DNA of 10,872 nt. Source: Chloroflexota bacterium (GTDB lineage Bacteria; Chloroflexota; Dehalococcoidia; JABGRK01). Positions 1 through 6,654 of this stretch are shown in pieces. The first letter of the stretch is position 1. Each line of letters starts with the position of its first letter. The position numbers and the translations under genes were made by a program. The notes below the pieces were generated by a model. That model made no database searches, had not been told where the DNA came from, and saw only the letters and a program-made list of their open reading frames with translations. Location: contig DAOUZV010000029.1 in NCBI GenBank assembly GCA_030665485.1, positions 1 through 10,872 of the forward strand, written 5' to 3'.

Positions 1-1293
1 AGAACGGGCGAGTTCTACATTTTCAGGGCCAAGGCCACCATACTGTGTATGGGGCACCCCGCGGCGCGCGGATGGGCCTTTTCCACCGAGCTTCAGGGAC
101 TGGGCGGACGCCACGGGCCCGGCCTGGGTTCCGGCGATGGTGAGAGCATGGCGTGGCGTGCCGGTGCCGAGTTTACGCTTATGGAAAAGACGGCGGTGGT
201 AAGGCGTCACCGCTCCACCACGGAGGGGTCGTACACCACGAGCTGGTTCCCCTGCAGCGTTGTCGATGCCGAGGGCAAAGAGGTGCCGTACATCAACGAC
301 AAGGGGGAGGTGCTCAAAACCGTATCGGAAAGAGTCCACCCAAACCCCGCCGAAAGCATATCGCTCGTCGGTGGCCCCAGCGACAAAGTAAAGGGCAGGG
401 GTGGCAAGCCGTCACTGCCCGCCGACCTGGAACAGCGCATCGCCAACGGCGAGTTCAAGCTGCCGCTTTACTGCGACTTCCCCAGCATGCCGCAGCATGA
501 GAGAAGGGCGATTTACGGCTTCAAGATAGCCCAGGAAGGCACCACCTGGCTGGCCTACCACAACATGACCCGCGCCGGATTTGATCCCGACAAGCACCTG
601 CTGCAGGTATACGATGAGCCAGTACGGGGCGGGTACTTCGGCTGGCATCGCTTGAGGGGAGGCGGCGTGCTTATCGACTGGGAGCTCAAAACAACGCTCG
701 AGGGGCTGTATGCCGCCGGCGACCAGATGTTCGACGGCAACTTCGTTTCACACGCACTTGCCACCGGACGCTACGCTGCCAGGCAGGCGGCCGCTTATGC
801 TGTAACCACGTCGCAGCCACAAATAGACAGAGGGCAGGTCGATGCCGAAAAGGATCGCATCTACGCGCCAATGATGCGCACCGCTGGCGTTGAGTGGAAA
901 GAGGTAGATGCCGGGCTGTCAAACGTGATGCAGCACTATTGTGGCGATACCAAAAGCGACGAACGCCTGAAGCTGGGGTTGCTGTGGATGGATGAACTGC
1001 GGCGGGCGGAGGCCAAAGCCTTGTACGCCAGAAATCCGCATGAGCTGGTGCGCTGTCTGGAGATATACTGTCTCATAGACTGGTGTGAGGCGGTGCTGCA
1101 TCAGTCACTGGCACGCAAATCCAGCAACTCCTGGATGCACTTCATACGGACCGACTATCCCGAAAACGAGCCGCCTCAGTGGCGCAAGTGGATTACCGTA
1201 AAGCAGCTGGGCGGCGATGTGAAGATCCGTGAGTTGCCTATGGACTTCTGGGGAGACCTTGCCCAAAACTATGCAAAGCACTGCCGATTGTAG
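1..1293 (+). CDS. FAD-dependent oxidoreductase, FrdA/SdhA/AprA-like flavoprotein (C-terminal part, cut by left edge)
   Basis: The frame is open from base 1, so this is the last 430 residues of a longer protein whose start lies outside the window; the first internal ATG (base 49) is not the true start. Seen: GEFYIFRAKATILCMG near the beginning, then GSGDGESMAWRAGAEF, the pattern at the end of the FAD domain in fumarate reductase, succinate dehydrogenase and adenylylsulfate reductase flavoproteins. Further on, TTLEGLYAAGDQMFDGNF is the return strand of the FAD-binding domain that closes over the flavin. A helical C-terminal domain follows (about residues 265-430). The N-terminal GxGxxG dinucleotide motif would lie upstream of the window. 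Family membership is well supported, but the substrate is not: fumarate, APS-like and ketosteroid-type members share these motifs. It ends in TAG 29 bases before the stop of the convergent alcohol dehydrogenase. Confidence 0.8.
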   Translation, partial: RTGEFYIFRAKATILCMGHPAARGWAFSTELQGLGGRHGPGLGSGDGESMAWRAGAEFTLMEKTAVVRRHRSTTEGSYTTSWFPCSVVDAEGKEVPYINDKGEVLKTVSERVHPNPAESISLVGGPSDKVKGRGGKPSLPADLEQRIANGEFKLPLYCDFPSMPQHERRAIYGFKIAQEGTTWLAYHNMTRAGFDPDKHLLQVYDEPVRGGYFGWHRLRGGGVLIDWELKTTLEGLYAAGDQMFDGNFVSHALATGRYAARQAAAYAVTTSQPQIDRGQVDAEKDRIYAPMMRTAGVEWKEVDAGLSNVMQHYCGDTKSDERLKLGLLWMDELRRAEAKALYARNPHELVRCLEIYCLIDWCEAVLHQSLARKSSNSWMHFIRTDYPENEPPQWRKWITVKQLGGDVKIRELPMDFWGDLAQNYAKHCRL

Positions 1294-1305
1294 AGCCACT
1301 TAAGA

Positions 1306-1317
1306 TTCAAGCTTGAA
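1306..1317. repeat. 12-bp perfect palindrome between convergent genes
   Basis: TTCAAGCTTGAA is a perfect palindrome in the 29-base gap between the flavoprotein and alcohol dehydrogenase stop codons. It has no loop and no U tract, so it is not a typical intrinsic terminator. It is the only symmetry I see in this convergent junction. Confidence 0.3.
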
Positions 1318-1322
1318 ACAGT

Positions 1323-2327
1323 TTACGGCGTGATAACGGCTTGCTCCTGTATTTGCTTGGTTGCCATTAGCTGGAATACCTCATTTATGCTATCAATAGG
1401 GAAGCGCTTTATATCACATTTTATCTTTCCGTCGGAATACAGCCGTAACAGCTCTTTCATCTCGCTCAAGGTGCCCCAAATGCTGCTGGCTACGCTGCAT
1501 TCGCCCGGCAGTTTGGGAATGCTGCCTCCGGACAGGCCCACTACAGCTATGGACGACCTTTTACCCGCCGTCTGCGCTGCCATTGCCAAGGTCGCATTGC
1601 TGCCAACGGTATCGATGATTACCTGAACACCACCGACGCCGCTGATTCCCCTGATATCTTCTGCCGCACTGCTATCTGTCAAAATCTGATAGTCAGAGCC
1701 AAGCTTTGCGGCAAGGCCCAGCCTTTCCTGCAAAACATCAACGGCGATGACCTTGGCTTGCGGACTGAGCAACTTGGCTATTTGAACGGCGTAGTACCCT
1801 ATATTGCCCACACCCAGTATCGATATAGCAGCGCCGGGATAGAGCAGCGGCAGAGATTGCTTGATGGCGCGGTAGGCGGTCAGGCCTGCATCCAGCAGTG
1901 GCGCAACTTCGTAAGGATTCAAATCATCTATTTTAATGAGGTGGCGCTGTGCCGGAACGTGAAGATATTCGGCATAGCCGCCGTCTGGCCCAAAACCAAC
2001 CCATTTCTTGGGGTCGCAAAGCTGTTCGTCGCCCTGGCGGCAGAGACGGCATACGCCGCAGCCCCACGCTCCGTAAACGGCGACCATATCGCCCTTTTTA
2101 AAGTCCGATACTTCTGGCCCGATATCATCAATGATACCTGTAACGTTGTGCCCTGGTATCACTGGCAGTTTCGCCCATGGGCGCTCTCTCTTTACCAACC
2201 CTATGTCAGAGCTGCATACGTATGATGCCGCAACCTTCACCAGCGTTTCTCCACCCTTTACTTCTGGAGTGGGGATATCATCTATCTGAAACGGCTTGCC
2301 GTACTGGTGCAAGCGTGCCGCCTTCAT
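1323..2327 (-). CDS. Zinc-dependent alcohol dehydrogenase (medium-chain dehydrogenase/reductase)
   Basis: This 334-residue MDR-family enzyme is expected to oxidise an alcohol or reduce a carbonyl with NAD(P)H in the cytoplasm. Catalytic zinc ligands visible are C38 (YVCSSD), H60 (PGHNVTG) and D147 (PLLDAGLTAY); Asp as third ligand is also found in Thermoanaerobacter-type ADHs. The structural zinc site is complete (C90, C93, C96, C104 in GCGVCRLCRQGDEQLC). The Rossmann motif GVGNIG is at about 172-177, with D197 ending the next strand (VIAVD), favouring NAD. The usual GHE is GHN here, which is unusual. I place the start at ATG 2327 rather than GTG 2333: the GTG overlaps the end of a strong AAAGGAGG (2340-2333), whereas the ATG sits 5 bases after it. 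It is the last gene of the minus-strand operon, 30 bases after the aminotransferase. Confidence 0.9.
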   Translation of the reverse strand: MKAARLHQYGKPFQIDDIPTPEVKGGETLVKVAASYVCSSDIGLVKRERPWAKLPVIPGHNVTGIIDDIGPEVSDFKKGDMVAVYGAWGCGVCRLCRQGDEQLCDPKKWVGFGPDGGYAEYLHVPAQRHLIKIDDLNPYEVAPLLDAGLTAYRAIKQSLPLLYPGAAISILGVGNIGYYAVQIAKLLSPQAKVIAVDVLQERLGLAAKLGSDYQILTDSSAAEDIRGISGVGGVQVIIDTVGSNATLAMAAQTAGKRSSIAVVGLSGGSIPKLPGECSVASSIWGTLSEMKELLRLYSDGKIKCDIKRFPIDSINEVFQLMATKQIQEQAVITP

Positions 2328-2357
2328 CGGCACCTCCTTTGTTTGGTGGCCACAATA

Positions 2358-3770
2358 TCAATCAGGGCCATTGCTCAGCTCACTTACGAACTCGCCGAAG
2401 ACGTTGTTATGATGGTCGATGTCCTTGGCTGTACATTCCGGCGGGATGAGCACCATGCTGTGCGGTGGGGTTAGCAGTATGCCGCGGTTCATAAAGTACA
2501 GGTGCACCAGCTCGTGCAGGTCCATATCAAACGCGGCGCGCGCCTCCTTGCCGTTGCGCGGCGGGGTCTTGCTCCAGCGCCACTCCGCTCTACAGCCAAG
2601 CCGTAAAACGTGCCACGGCATACCGTTTGCCTTTATCATACCGTCTACGCCGTCGACCAGCTTCTTGCACAGCGATATCGTATGCTCGTAAGTTTTCTCG
2701 GTAAGCACATGCTCCAGAGTCGCTTTTGCCGCCGCCATCGATAGCGCATTGCCCGAAAGCGTGCCCCCGCCGATGCTCTTGAGCGCCTTGCCCACACGAT
2801 GACGCTGAAGCTCTTTTTCGACATCAGCACTGATGCCCATGAAGGCGGTGGGAACGCCGCCGGCAACCGGCTTGCCCAGGGTAAAGATGTCCGGCTCAAG
2901 GTTCCATGGCTTGGTATATCCGCAAGGCCCGCCGCAGATGGTGTGAGTCTCATCGATAATGAGCAGGGTGCCGTATTTGCGTGTTAGGCGACGCAGCTCT
3001 TCGTGGTAGCCGGGGTCCGGCATGATGATGCCCACGTTGGTCATTGCCGGTTCGCACAGCACGCATGCGATGTCCTTTGTCGACAACGCTTTTTCTAAGG
3101 CATCCAGGTCGTTGAAGTCGATCACCCGCGTTCCAGTGGTACGGGTTGGTTCGATTCCTTGAGCGTGCAGGCCGCGCCATACGACGCCGTCCCTTACTTC
3201 GACTGTATCGTGCTCGCCCCGCGCCTCAGGCCATATCTTATCGTTCATCAGGCCCAGCCGTGATTCCGGCACGTGGCCGTGGTAGGAGCCGTTGAACACG
3301 ATGATGGGGTAGCGCTGGGTGACGTCCCGAGCCACGCTTAAGGCGGCGATATTGGCATCCGACGCCCGCAGGTACACCTGCCAGTACGGCAGGCCGAAGC
3401 GGCGCGTAAGCTCCTTGCCCACCCATATCGAGTCCTCGGTGGGCAGCCAGAAGGTCATGCCTTTGCTTACTTGCTTAACGACGGCTTCGATGGTGGCGGG
3501 TGGAGTGTGGCCGCACATGCCTCCAGTATCGCCCAGACACAGATCGAGATAGTGGTGGCCGTCGACATCGGTCAGGTAAGCGCCGTTTCCCGACTCGACG
3601 TAGATGGGAAAGCCGCCCGCCCACTCGTTCATGCCGGCCATAGGCACCCCGAATATAAGTGAGGATTGCGCCTGATCGGCCAGGGCGCGGGACCTTGGCC
3701 TTTCATCAGCGTAGCGCTGCTCCTCGCGCTTGATCAGTTCTTTAACTTTTGTTCTCTCAATCGTCGTCAT
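2358..3770 (-). CDS. Class-III PLP-dependent aminotransferase (glutamate-1-semialdehyde aminomutase-like)
   Basis: This 470-residue fold-type I PLP enzyme is full length for class III. Seen in order: SYHGH at 162-166 (ring stacking), E240 in CEP, the pyridine-binding Asp in IIDETHT (D273), and the Schiff-base Lys K300 in LGKPVAGGVP. A GGTLSGNALSMAAA segment (about 335-348) matches the conserved late motif of this class. The phosphate-cup motif that reads SGTEA in glutamate-1-semialdehyde aminomutase is RASDA here (135-139), a conservative variant suggesting a different subgroup. The substrate is unknown; class III also includes lyases and mutases, so transamination is likely rather than proven. 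A haem-pathway role is not supported by the neighbours, two alcohol/carbonyl dehydrogenases in the same operon. The start has GAGGAG 6 bases upstream. The stop is TGA. Confidence 0.85.
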   Translation of the reverse strand: MTTIERTKVKELIKREEQRYADERPRSRALADQAQSSLIFGVPMAGMNEWAGGFPIYVESGNGAYLTDVDGHHYLDLCLGDTGGMCGHTPPATIEAVVKQVSKGMTFWLPTEDSIWVGKELTRRFGLPYWQVYLRASDANIAALSVARDVTQRYPIIVFNGSYHGHVPESRLGLMNDKIWPEARGEHDTVEVRDGVVWRGLHAQGIEPTRTTGTRVIDFNDLDALEKALSTKDIACVLCEPAMTNVGIIMPDPGYHEELRRLTRKYGTLLIIDETHTICGGPCGYTKPWNLEPDIFTLGKPVAGGVPTAFMGISADVEKELQRHRVGKALKSIGGGTLSGNALSMAAAKATLEHVLTEKTYEHTISLCKKLVDGVDGMIKANGMPWHVLRLGCRAEWRWSKTPPRNGKEARAAFDMDLHELVHLYFMNRGILLTPPHSMVLIPPECTAKDIDHHNNVFGEFVSELSNGPD

Positions 3771-3795
3771 TGCTTACTCCTCGCACGGTTGTATA

Positions 3796-4593
3796 TTAAA
3801 AATCTCCCTTTTTCTCCTGTATGATATTGCCGCCGTCTATTACCGTTTCCGTTCCGGTGATATAGCTTGCGCCGCCCGATGCCAGAAAGACGGCAAGGTC
3901 GCCCACCTCTTCCGCCTCACCCACCCTGCCCAGCGGTATGGACGCCGCCAGCTTCTTTGACCGGTCGCTTATCACTGCCCCTTTAGCCGACGGGTCCCGC
4001 TTGATCCAGCCGGGGCATATGGCGTTTACCGTTATGCCGTGGGCCGCTAGGTCCAGCGCCAGCGCCCGTGTAAACCCGGAGATGGCTCCCTTGGACGCGG
4101 CGTATGCCGCCCAGCCTTTGTTGGCCACCATCGGTCCGGTAACCGACGATATATTGATGATGCGCCCATAAGTTCGTTTTATCATGTGCGGCGCAACTGC
4201 TTTGGAGCAGTCCCAGGTGCCCTTGAGGTTGGTGTTCCATACCTCATCGCGTTTTTCGTCGCTCATTTCCATAAACGGCGTGATATTGGCTATTCCGGCA
4301 CAGTTTACCAGAACGTCGATTTTGCCAAACTGAGCGATGGCCGCCTGCACCAGCTTTTCGACATCTGCCTTCTTGGATATGTCGGTGGGAACCGCCAGAG
4401 TACCGCCACCCAGCGCTTTGATCTCATCGCAGACGTTATCAAGAACGTCCGGCCTGCGCCCGGCCACAACCACGTCTGCTCCGGCACGGGCCATCTTGAC
4501 GGCGATCCCCCGCCCGATGCCGCTACCTCCGCCGGTGATTATCGCCACTCTTGCCTTTAAGGGTGTGCCCGGTGAACCTGCCTCGTTTCCCAT
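3796..4593 (-). CDS. Short-chain dehydrogenase/reductase (classical SDR, FabG/glucose-dehydrogenase-like)
   Basis: This 265-residue classical SDR is the first gene of the minus-strand operon. The cofactor motif TGGGSGIG is at 20-27. AGRR follows strand 2, and its arginines suggest NADP(H). NCAG is at 97-100, the structural Asn at about 122 (NTNLKGT), Ser in NISSVTG at about 149, and the catalytic YAASK places Y164 and K168. The C-terminal SYITGTETVIDGG segment is typical of the family. The reaction is NAD(P)-dependent oxidation or reduction of a hydroxyl/keto group; automated names such as 3-oxoacyl-ACP reductase or glucose dehydrogenase cannot be told apart by motif. I chose ATG 4593 over TTG 4599 because AGGAG (4605-4601) is 7 bases before the ATG but only 1 base before the TTG. 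A promoter candidate lies at 4640-4668. Confidence 0.88.
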   Translation of the reverse strand: MGNEAGSPGTPLKARVAIITGGGSGIGRGIAVKMARAGADVVVAGRRPDVLDNVCDEIKALGGGTLAVPTDISKKADVEKLVQAAIAQFGKIDVLVNCAGIANITPFMEMSDEKRDEVWNTNLKGTWDCSKAVAPHMIKRTYGRIINISSVTGPMVANKGWAAYAASKGAISGFTRALALDLAAHGITVNAICPGWIKRDPSAKGAVISDRSKKLAASIPLGRVGEAEEVGDLAVFLASGGASYITGTETVIDGGNIIQEKKGDF

Positions 4594-4639
4594 TCTCAAA
4601 CTCCTAACGCATCATGTTTCCGGTCTATCTTGCCAACAT

Positions 4640-4668
4640 AAGTTAATCCATCCTCAAAATATTGTCAA
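4640..4668 (-). promoter_or_regulatory. Candidate sigma70-type promoter for the SDR-aminotransferase-ADH operon
   Basis: On the minus strand TTGACA (4668-4663, perfect -35) is separated by 17 bases from TAACTT (4645-4640, 3 of 6 to TATAAT). Transcription would start near 4633, about 40 bases before the SDR start. The -35 and spacing are ideal; the -10 is weak. The divergent msrA promoter must share this roughly 170-base gap. A forward TACAAT at 4697-4702 is a possible -10 for msrA but has no good -35. Confidence 0.45.
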
Positions 4669-4749
4669 CGAATGGCCATACAAGACATAAGTCACATACA
4701 ATCGGCACCTAAAGTCTCATAGTGTATCCTGTGCAGGTTTAGCTGTCAT

Positions 4750-4756
4750 GGAGGAG
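4750..4756 (+). promoter_or_regulatory. Ribosome binding site that decides the msrA start
   Basis: GGAGGAG overlaps the upstream in-frame ATG at 4748, so that codon cannot be served by it. The ATG at 4769 is 12 bases downstream and begins a typical lysine-headed signal peptide. TTG 4760 is only 3 bases away. Confidence 0.6.
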
Positions 4757-4768
4757 CCTTTGCCGGGA

Positions 4769-5518
4769 ATGAAAAGGATATTCATAATATGCGCTTCCGC
4801 GCTTTTACTGGTTCCGGTAACGTTTGCTTGCAACGGCACTCAAAACCCTTTTGAGGAGAATGAAGTGACTTTCGAGTATAAAATGCCTCAAATAGATTCC
4901 GACGCACCGGTGGTGATCGAAACCGCAACCTTTGCCATGGGCTGATTCTGGGGACCAGACTCCCGGTTCGGGAGTATCGACGGAGTGATTCGCACCCGCG
5001 TCGGCTATGCCGGTGGTTCCACGGATAATCCCACCTACCACAGAATAGGAGACCACAGCGAGACGATTCAGATAGACTATGACCCGTCCCTAGTATCGTA
5101 CCGCTACCTGCTCGATGTGTTCTGGAACGGCCACGACTGCGCGGTGCAGTCGATGTCCAGACAGTATATGTCTATCATCTTCTACCATAATGAGCAACAG
5201 CGCGAATTGGCTACCGAGACCGCGGGGCTGCAACCGCCCGTCGTTACAGAAATCAATCCTTTTACCCGCTTTTATGCGGCTGAGGATTATCACCAGAAGT
5301 ATTATCTGCAGCGTTATCCGCTGATATGGGGCGATCTAAACACTATCTATCTGGATATGGCGGACATAATAGATTCCACCGCTGCGGCGCGAATCAACGG
5401 GTATATCGGCGGCAACGGTACGTTGAAGTCGTTGCAGGCGCAGTTGAGTTCCTTGGGCCTTTCGCCTGCAGCTGCGGCGGATTTGCTGGAATTAGGCCGC
5501 GCCGTGTTGCCTGGCTGA
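4769..5518 (+). CDS. msrA: Peptide-methionine (S)-S-oxide reductase MsrA with selenocysteine at the catalytic position; predicted lipoprotein
   Basis: The reading frame is continuous across an in-frame TGA at 4943-4945 and ends at TGA 5518, giving 249 residues with Sec at 59. The context ATFAMG-U-FWG is the MsrA active site, where GCFWG is normal; MsrA reduces methionine-S-sulfoxide through this residue. Other MsrA signatures are VGYAGGSTDNPTY (Y80), the catalytic-type Glu in HSETIQIDYDP (E98), DVFWNGHD, RQYMSIIFYHNEQQ (Y133) and YAAEDYHQKYYLQ (169-181). Residues 1-20 form a signal peptide, with C21 after VTFA as an acceptable though not ideal lipobox. Apart from C8 (signal) and C21, the only Cys is C124 (HDC, where HDP is usual), so C124 is the likely resolving thiol. 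The loop between HD and QY is about five residues shorter than in E. coli MsrA and lacks its active-site Asp. About 65 residues follow the usual YLQ end. A standard gene caller would split it into two false ORFs. The alternative is a nonsense-mutated pseudogene, but the frame is otherwise clean and a SECIS-like hairpin follows. Confidence 0.82.
4943..4945 (+). other. In-frame UGA, predicted selenocysteine codon
   Basis: The TGA replaces the Cys codon of the GCFWG motif. Coding-quality sequence with MsrA motifs lies on both sides in the same frame. TGA also ends the aminotransferase, the NapH-like gene, the second lipoprotein and the small helical protein, so it is a normal stop in this genome and needs a special signal to be read through. 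Confidence 0.8.
4959..4975 (+). promoter_or_regulatory. Bacterial-type SECIS hairpin in msrA
   Basis: ACTCCCG (4959-4965) pairs perfectly with CGGGAGT (4969-4975), leaving a GTT loop (4966-4968). The apical loop begins with G and starts 21 bases after the last base of the TGA. This fits the known bacterial SECIS pattern: a short stem, a G in the first two loop positions, and about 16-37 bases from the UGA. A smaller hairpin CTGG-GGA-CCAG (4948-4958) sits directly before it and could stack beneath. The element lies in the coding region, as expected for SelB binding in bacteria. Confidence 0.75.
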
Positions 5519-5563
5519 ACGCAAAAAGCGGTTGCTCAACATACGAGTTTTTACAGCCGAGGT

Positions 5564-5593
5564 TTGCCATATACGGCATAATAATTTTATAAT
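5564..5593 (+). promoter_or_regulatory. Sigma70-type promoter for the second lipoprotein gene
   Basis: TTGCCA (5564-5569, 5 of 6 to TTGACA) and TATAAT (5588-5593, perfect) are separated by 18 bases. The transcript would start near 5600, about 30 bases before the chosen TTG start, and just downstream of the other possible TTG start at 5599, which argues against that one. Confidence 0.65.
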
Positions 5594-5616
5594 ACCTGTT
5601 GTACCATAACACATGT

Positions 5617-5622
5617 AGGAGG
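5617..5622 (+). promoter_or_regulatory. Ribosome binding site selecting a TTG start
   Basis: AGGAGG lies exactly 6 bases before TTG 5629, and the TTG opens a lipoprotein signal peptide (MKKLPGF). This fixes the start although no ATG is present. Confidence 0.75.
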
Positions 5623-5628
5623 CCCGGC

Positions 5629-6042
5629 TTGAAGAAGTTGCCCGGTTTTATTGCACTCATATTCATCGCTTTAACTGTAGCTTCGGGTTGTACTCCTGCG
5701 GCAGATCCGGTCAGCGTCGTGGAGTCCTGGTGTCAGGCATACGCCGCTCAAGATGCCGAAGCCATGGTCAACTACGAACTGACATCGCTGGGCGACGCGA
5801 CTCCTGCTGAACGTATAGCAGGGTACAACGATGGTTTTGCCTTATTTGATAGTATTTCTCTAACCGATGTCAACATAACGGTTCGATCGCAGCAAGAGAC
5901 AACAGCCACGGTCGCCTATACCTGCGTGGAAGTCATGGTCTGGGCAATTGATGGTACGGAGTATGCAGAAGCCACAACAACGGTGTTCAACTTAACCAAT
6001 AGCAGCGGGACCTGGCTGATATCCAATTGGAATATTGAATGA
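5629..6042 (+). CDS. Small lipoprotein, possibly NTF2-like (hypothetical)
   Basis: The protein has 137 residues starting at TTG 5629. The N-terminus is a clear type II signal peptide: MKK, a hydrophobic stretch, then VASGC with the lipidated Cys at 21. The mature part begins with VVESWCQAYAAQDAEAMVNYE, followed by beta-strand-rich sequence with alternating Thr/Val and ending in TWLISNWNIE. This helix-then-sheet layout resembles the small NTF2-like or DUF4878-type lipoproteins, but I do not recognise a specific family and no active site is evident. It sits 110 bases after msrA on the same strand with its own promoter. Like MsrA it is expected outside the cytoplasmic membrane, so a shared envelope role is possible but only inferred. 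Confidence 0.75.
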   Translation: MKKLPGFIALIFIALTVASGCTPAADPVSVVESWCQAYAAQDAEAMVNYELTSLGDATPAERIAGYNDGFALFDSISLTDVNITVRSQQETTATVAYTCVEVMVWAIDGTEYAEATTTVFNLTNSSGTWLISNWNIE

Positions 6043-6095
6043 GGGGAAGCCCACTTGTGCGCTTGTTTTGCCCCACCGATACGATGAACTAATGT

Positions 6096-6530
6096 TTATT
6101 CTTCTTTAACGCCCCACAGGGAAAGGCCGGTTACGTCGTCATACTTGCGCTCAAGGCCTGGCCCTATCAGTTCTCTTAAATGGACTTCGGCGGCAAAAAC
6201 GGTTCCCTCCAGCATGTGGCCGGCCACTGTATTCCCCCTGTCATCCGAAAGAACCACGTGCGCGTGCACAAAGACTTCATTATCCTTTAAAGATATGTTG
6301 CCTATGCAGCCTGCTATCTCGCAGTGGCGGTCGTACTCTATCTCCTGATATTCGTGCTTCTGCTGATCGTAATAACCGAACTTCGCATTTTTAAGAGCGC
6401 CGATCGCCGTAAAACTTCCAACCTTTATTCCGTTATGCTTGGCAATCTCAGTTACCGCCAGCATCAAATCCGAATCATGCGCAAGGTGCGCCATATACTC
6501 TTTACCGTGATCATATTCGTAGAAACTCAT
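6096..6530 (-). CDS. PPC/DUF296 domain protein
   Basis: The 144-residue protein is a stand-alone PPC (plants and prokaryotes conserved, DUF296) domain. Seen: VGSFTAIGALKNAKFGYYD at 37-55, GNISLKDNEVFVHAHVVLSD at 77-96 and AGHMLEGTVFAAEVHL at 103-118. H89, H91 and H105 are the positions expected to bind a metal in the trimeric prokaryotic members. In plants the domain is joined to AT-hook DNA-binding motifs; here there is no AT hook, and bacterial single-domain members have no settled function. ATG 6530 is preceded by AAAGGA with suitable spacing. It lies downstream of the histidine kinase on the same strand, across 124 bases, and converges with the lipoprotein gene. Confidence 0.85.
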   Translation of the reverse strand: MSFYEYDHGKEYMAHLAHDSDLMLAVTEIAKHNGIKVGSFTAIGALKNAKFGYYDQQKHEYQEIEYDRHCEIAGCIGNISLKDNEVFVHAHVVLSDDRGNTVAGHMLEGTVFAAEVHLRELIGPGLERKYDDVTGLSLWGVKEE

Positions 6531-6569
6531 TGCATCATCCTTTGTATTTGCGGGTAAAGCTAAGGGAAA

Positions 6570-6611
6570 CGGTGAAGAAACTCTCCACTTCCCAAATTGC
6601 CAACTTCACCG
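6570..6611 (-). terminator. Possible weak terminator or stem-loop downstream of the histidine kinase
   Basis: CGGTGAAG (6570-6577) and CTTCACCG (6604-6611) are perfect 8-bp inverted arms with a 26-base loop. On the minus strand the second arm is followed by TTTCCCTT. The long loop and short T run make it a poor intrinsic terminator, so read-through into the DUF296 gene is possible. Confidence 0.25.
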
Positions 6612-6654
6612 GGTTAAGCCGTTCCTATATACGCAGGTGAAGCTGTACCATAGC

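Noticed and set aside
1758..2225. 155-codon plus-strand ORF inside the alcohol dehydrogenase
   Set aside because: It is antisense to a gene with complete zinc and Rossmann motifs, with no RBS; a GC-rich shadow frame.
4985..5518. A separate, shorter MsrA ORF starting at GTG 4985
   Set aside because: It would lack the catalytic residue and the FWG motif, and has no well-placed RBS. The same frame continues upstream through the TGA.
4769..5518. Alternative genetic code with TGA read as Trp or Gly
   Set aside because: Several intact genes here end in TGA (aminotransferase, NapH-like, lipoprotein, small helical protein), and the TGA falls precisely at a catalytic Cys.
5521..5535. Terminator after msrA (GCAA...TTGC)
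   Set aside because: Only 4 bp of stem and no downstream T tract.
6042..6095. Bidirectional terminator between the lipoprotein and DUF296 genes
   Set aside because: GGGG/CCCC and AAGC/GCTT arms exist but are separated by a six-base bulge and lack a T run.
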